64,000 nucleotides of DNA, taken from Bacteroidota bacterium. Lineage in GTDB: Bacteria; Bacteroidota; Bacteroidia; B-17B0; Aurantibacillaceae. Location of the stretch: contig JACPOC010000034.1 in NCBI GenBank assembly GCA_016185125.1, forward strand, positions 1 through 64,000. The letters run 5' to 3'. Within the stretch, counting starts at the first letter, position 1. The number at the start of each line of letters is the position of its first letter. Shown here piece by piece: positions 62,828 through 64,000 of this stretch. Both the position numbers and the translations under genes were made by a program. The notes below the pieces were generated by a model. It saw only the letters and a list, made by a program, of their open reading frames with translations. It did no database searches and had not been told where the DNA came from.

Positions 62828-62854
62828 CAAAATTAATAAATTAATCACAAACAG
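62828..62854 (-). promoter_or_regulatory. ffs promoter
   Basis: On the minus strand a TTG, 19 bases, then TAATTTTG (62835-62828) immediately before the RNA. Matches the -33/-7 consensus. Confidence 0.65.
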
Positions 62855-62864
62855 CAAGCTTAAT

Positions 62865-64000
62865 TTACAAAATATTTATTCCAATTAAGGTAATATCATC
62901 TGTTTGCTGAAAATTTTGCTGCCACTTGCTTAATCTTTCTTCGAGTTGTTTTTTTTGCTGTGCAGGAGCTAAAACCGAAGTTTCACAAAGCCAGTGTTTT
63001 AATTTTTTAGTGGTGAGTTTTTTATCGTTTTGGCCTCCAAACTGGTCGGCCACTCCATCTGAAAATAGGAATACCCGCGAGTTTCTTTTTAATTCAAGTG
63101 CAATTTCTGTAAAGCTAATCACCGCATTATTATTGGCACTGATGTCAATTTTATCGCCTCTTACCTCATTCAGTTCATTACCCTCCACTATAAATAAAGG
63201 CCTGTTGGCGCCGGCATATAACCATTTATTGTTTGTATGTACAAGGCACGAAATTTCCATTCCGTCGTTAACAGCTTCCTCGTTTGTTTTTTGTCCCAAT
63301 AATCCCACAAAATGTGTATTTATTTGAGTTAAAAAATTGGCGGGACTTAATTTTTGTTCGCATAACTCTTTACACTTTTCAAGCGCTATAACGCTAAGAA
63401 TAGCACCCGGAACGCCATGCCCGGTACAATCTCCAACCAAATATAAAGTATAGTTTTGGTGAGAAAAAACATAATAAAAATCGCCACTTACAATGTTTTT
63501 TGGTTTATAAATTAAAAACGAATTTTCAGGTGTAATAAGTTGGCTAAAAAAATTTGGCAATAAATTTCTTTGCAGTTTAAGAGCGTATTCAATACTGTCG
63601 GTTATCTCTTTTTTTTGCTCGTAAAGAACATTGTTTTGCTGACTTATGGTTGCGTTTTTACTTTGTAATAATTTAGCTGTTTGTTTTTGTTGCCTAAAGC
63701 TATAGAAAAGAAATAATGCCACAATAAAAACTCCCGCGCCGCCGGCTACAAATAAATTTCGCTGAGCCGAAGTTCTTTCTATTTGTAATTCCTGTGTTAA
63801 ATTTTCGCTTTTAAGTCGGGTATTCTCTTCTTCTTTTTTAGCGGTTTGATAAGTAATATTTAACAAACTGGTTTGATGGCGGATATCTTCATTTGTAATT
63901 TCGTCGCTCAGTTTTTGAAATTCGATTTGGCTTTTATAAGCCCCTCGATAATCTTTTTTTAAAGCATAGTACCGCGACAACACTTCATAATAGTTTTTTA
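62865..64000 (-). CDS. SpoIIE-type PP2C phosphatase with TPR and coiled coil (partial)
   Basis: At least 372 residues, open past the right edge of the window, so the N-terminus is missing. Visible: the end of a TPR region (YYALKKDYRGAYKSQIEF), one membrane helix (FVAGGAGVFIVALFLFYSF), a coiled coil, then a SpoIIE phosphatase domain (about 150-370). GDFYYVF, GDCTGHGVPGAILSVIALEK, FSDGVADQFGG and DDITLIGI carry the metal-binding Asp residues. Such proteins dephosphorylate anti-anti-sigma factors or other regulators. Confidence 0.9.
   Translation of the reverse strand, partial: KNYYEVLSRYYALKKDYRGAYKSQIEFQKLSDEITNEDIRHQTSLLNITYQTAKKEEENTRLKSENLTQELQIERTSAQRNLFVAGGAGVFIVALFLFYSFRQQKQTAKLLQSKNATISQQNNVLYEQKKEITDSIEYALKLQRNLLPNFFSQLITPENSFLIYKPKNIVSGDFYYVFSHQNYTLYLVGDCTGHGVPGAILSVIALEKCKELCEQKLSPANFLTQINTHFVGLLGQKTNEEAVNDGMEISCLVHTNNKWLYAGANRPLFIVEGNELNEVRGDKIDISANNNAVISFTEIALELKRNSRVFLFSDGVADQFGGQNDKKLTTKKLKHWLCETSVLAPAQQKKQLEERLSKWQQNFQQTDDITLIGINIL

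Overview
The window is AT-rich DNA from a member of the Bacteroidota, most likely a gliding or T9SS-using environmental lineage; I cannot name the genus. The evidence is direct. Secreted proteins end in type IX secretion sorting domains (3540-5876, 30328-32502, 45674-47170), and one ends in the gliding-associated type B domain (7760-8605). Promoters match the Bacteroidota -7 box TAnnTTTG. The SRP RNA and the rpsF-rpsR-rplI operon also fit the phylum. Most of the window is ordinary chromosome, interrupted by one integrated element and several repeat-rich patches.

1-13.2 kb (core). A truncated lipocalin and a truncated outer-membrane barrel flank a metallo-beta-lactamase-fold hydrolase/free-Met-sulfoxide-reductase pair. 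Next come an F420-reductase-like oxidoreductase, a large T9SS protein, a CDGSH protein, an ABC ATPase translationally coupled to a gliding-type protein, a LuxC-like acyl-CoA reductase divergent from a 2[4Fe-4S] ferredoxin, a low-molecular-weight phosphatase and an RND/MMPL exporter.

13.2-25.5 kb (integrated element, about 12.3 kb). It sits in the 3' end of tRNA-Glu(UUC). The bounds are a 22-bp near-identical att repeat, tandem 11-bp arm-type sites near both ends, and a tyrosine integrase at the left end. Cargo: a class II Fic protein, an RteC-like protein, a 5'-truncated DUF2357/PD-(D/E)XK nuclease, a single-gene OLD-family ATPase-TOPRIM nuclease, a 0.9-kb gene-free stretch rich in palindromes, and an unexplained cluster of five small genes (23.2-25.1 kb). 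Two neighbouring genes of that cluster share an AK-L-TKADAG peptide repeat. This cluster is my best candidate for an undescribed system. The element also carries scars: a relic integrase 3' end and a deletion junction that removed the start of the DUF2357 gene.

25.5-41.9 kb (core). MgtE, EamA and YggS genes; a small membrane protein next to a remnant of a 21-bp repeat family; an M43 protease; SPFH and TPR proteins; ApaG; the ribosomal operon; a regulatory-like-domain protein; an M1 peptidase apparently fused to an Omp85-like barrel; CrcB; and a queuosine-precursor transporter.

41.9-47.7 kb (accessory). A tandem array of 210-bp higher-order repeats, each made of ten 21-bp subunits, precedes a surface protein whose start codon and signal peptide are separated by a run of 14 C, as in phase variation. 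A frameshifted lipoprotein, a second lipoprotein, a secreted trypsin-like protease and a hypothetical protein follow.

47.7-64 kb (core). DEAD-box helicase, TerC, NdpA-like protein, C-terminal processing protease, EI24 protein with an apparent frameshift, argS, a glycosyltransferase family 9/EamA pair, cysteine desulfurase, bifunctional nuclease-domain protein, etfBA, an ECF sigma factor, SRP RNA, and a SpoIIE-type phosphatase that runs off the right edge.
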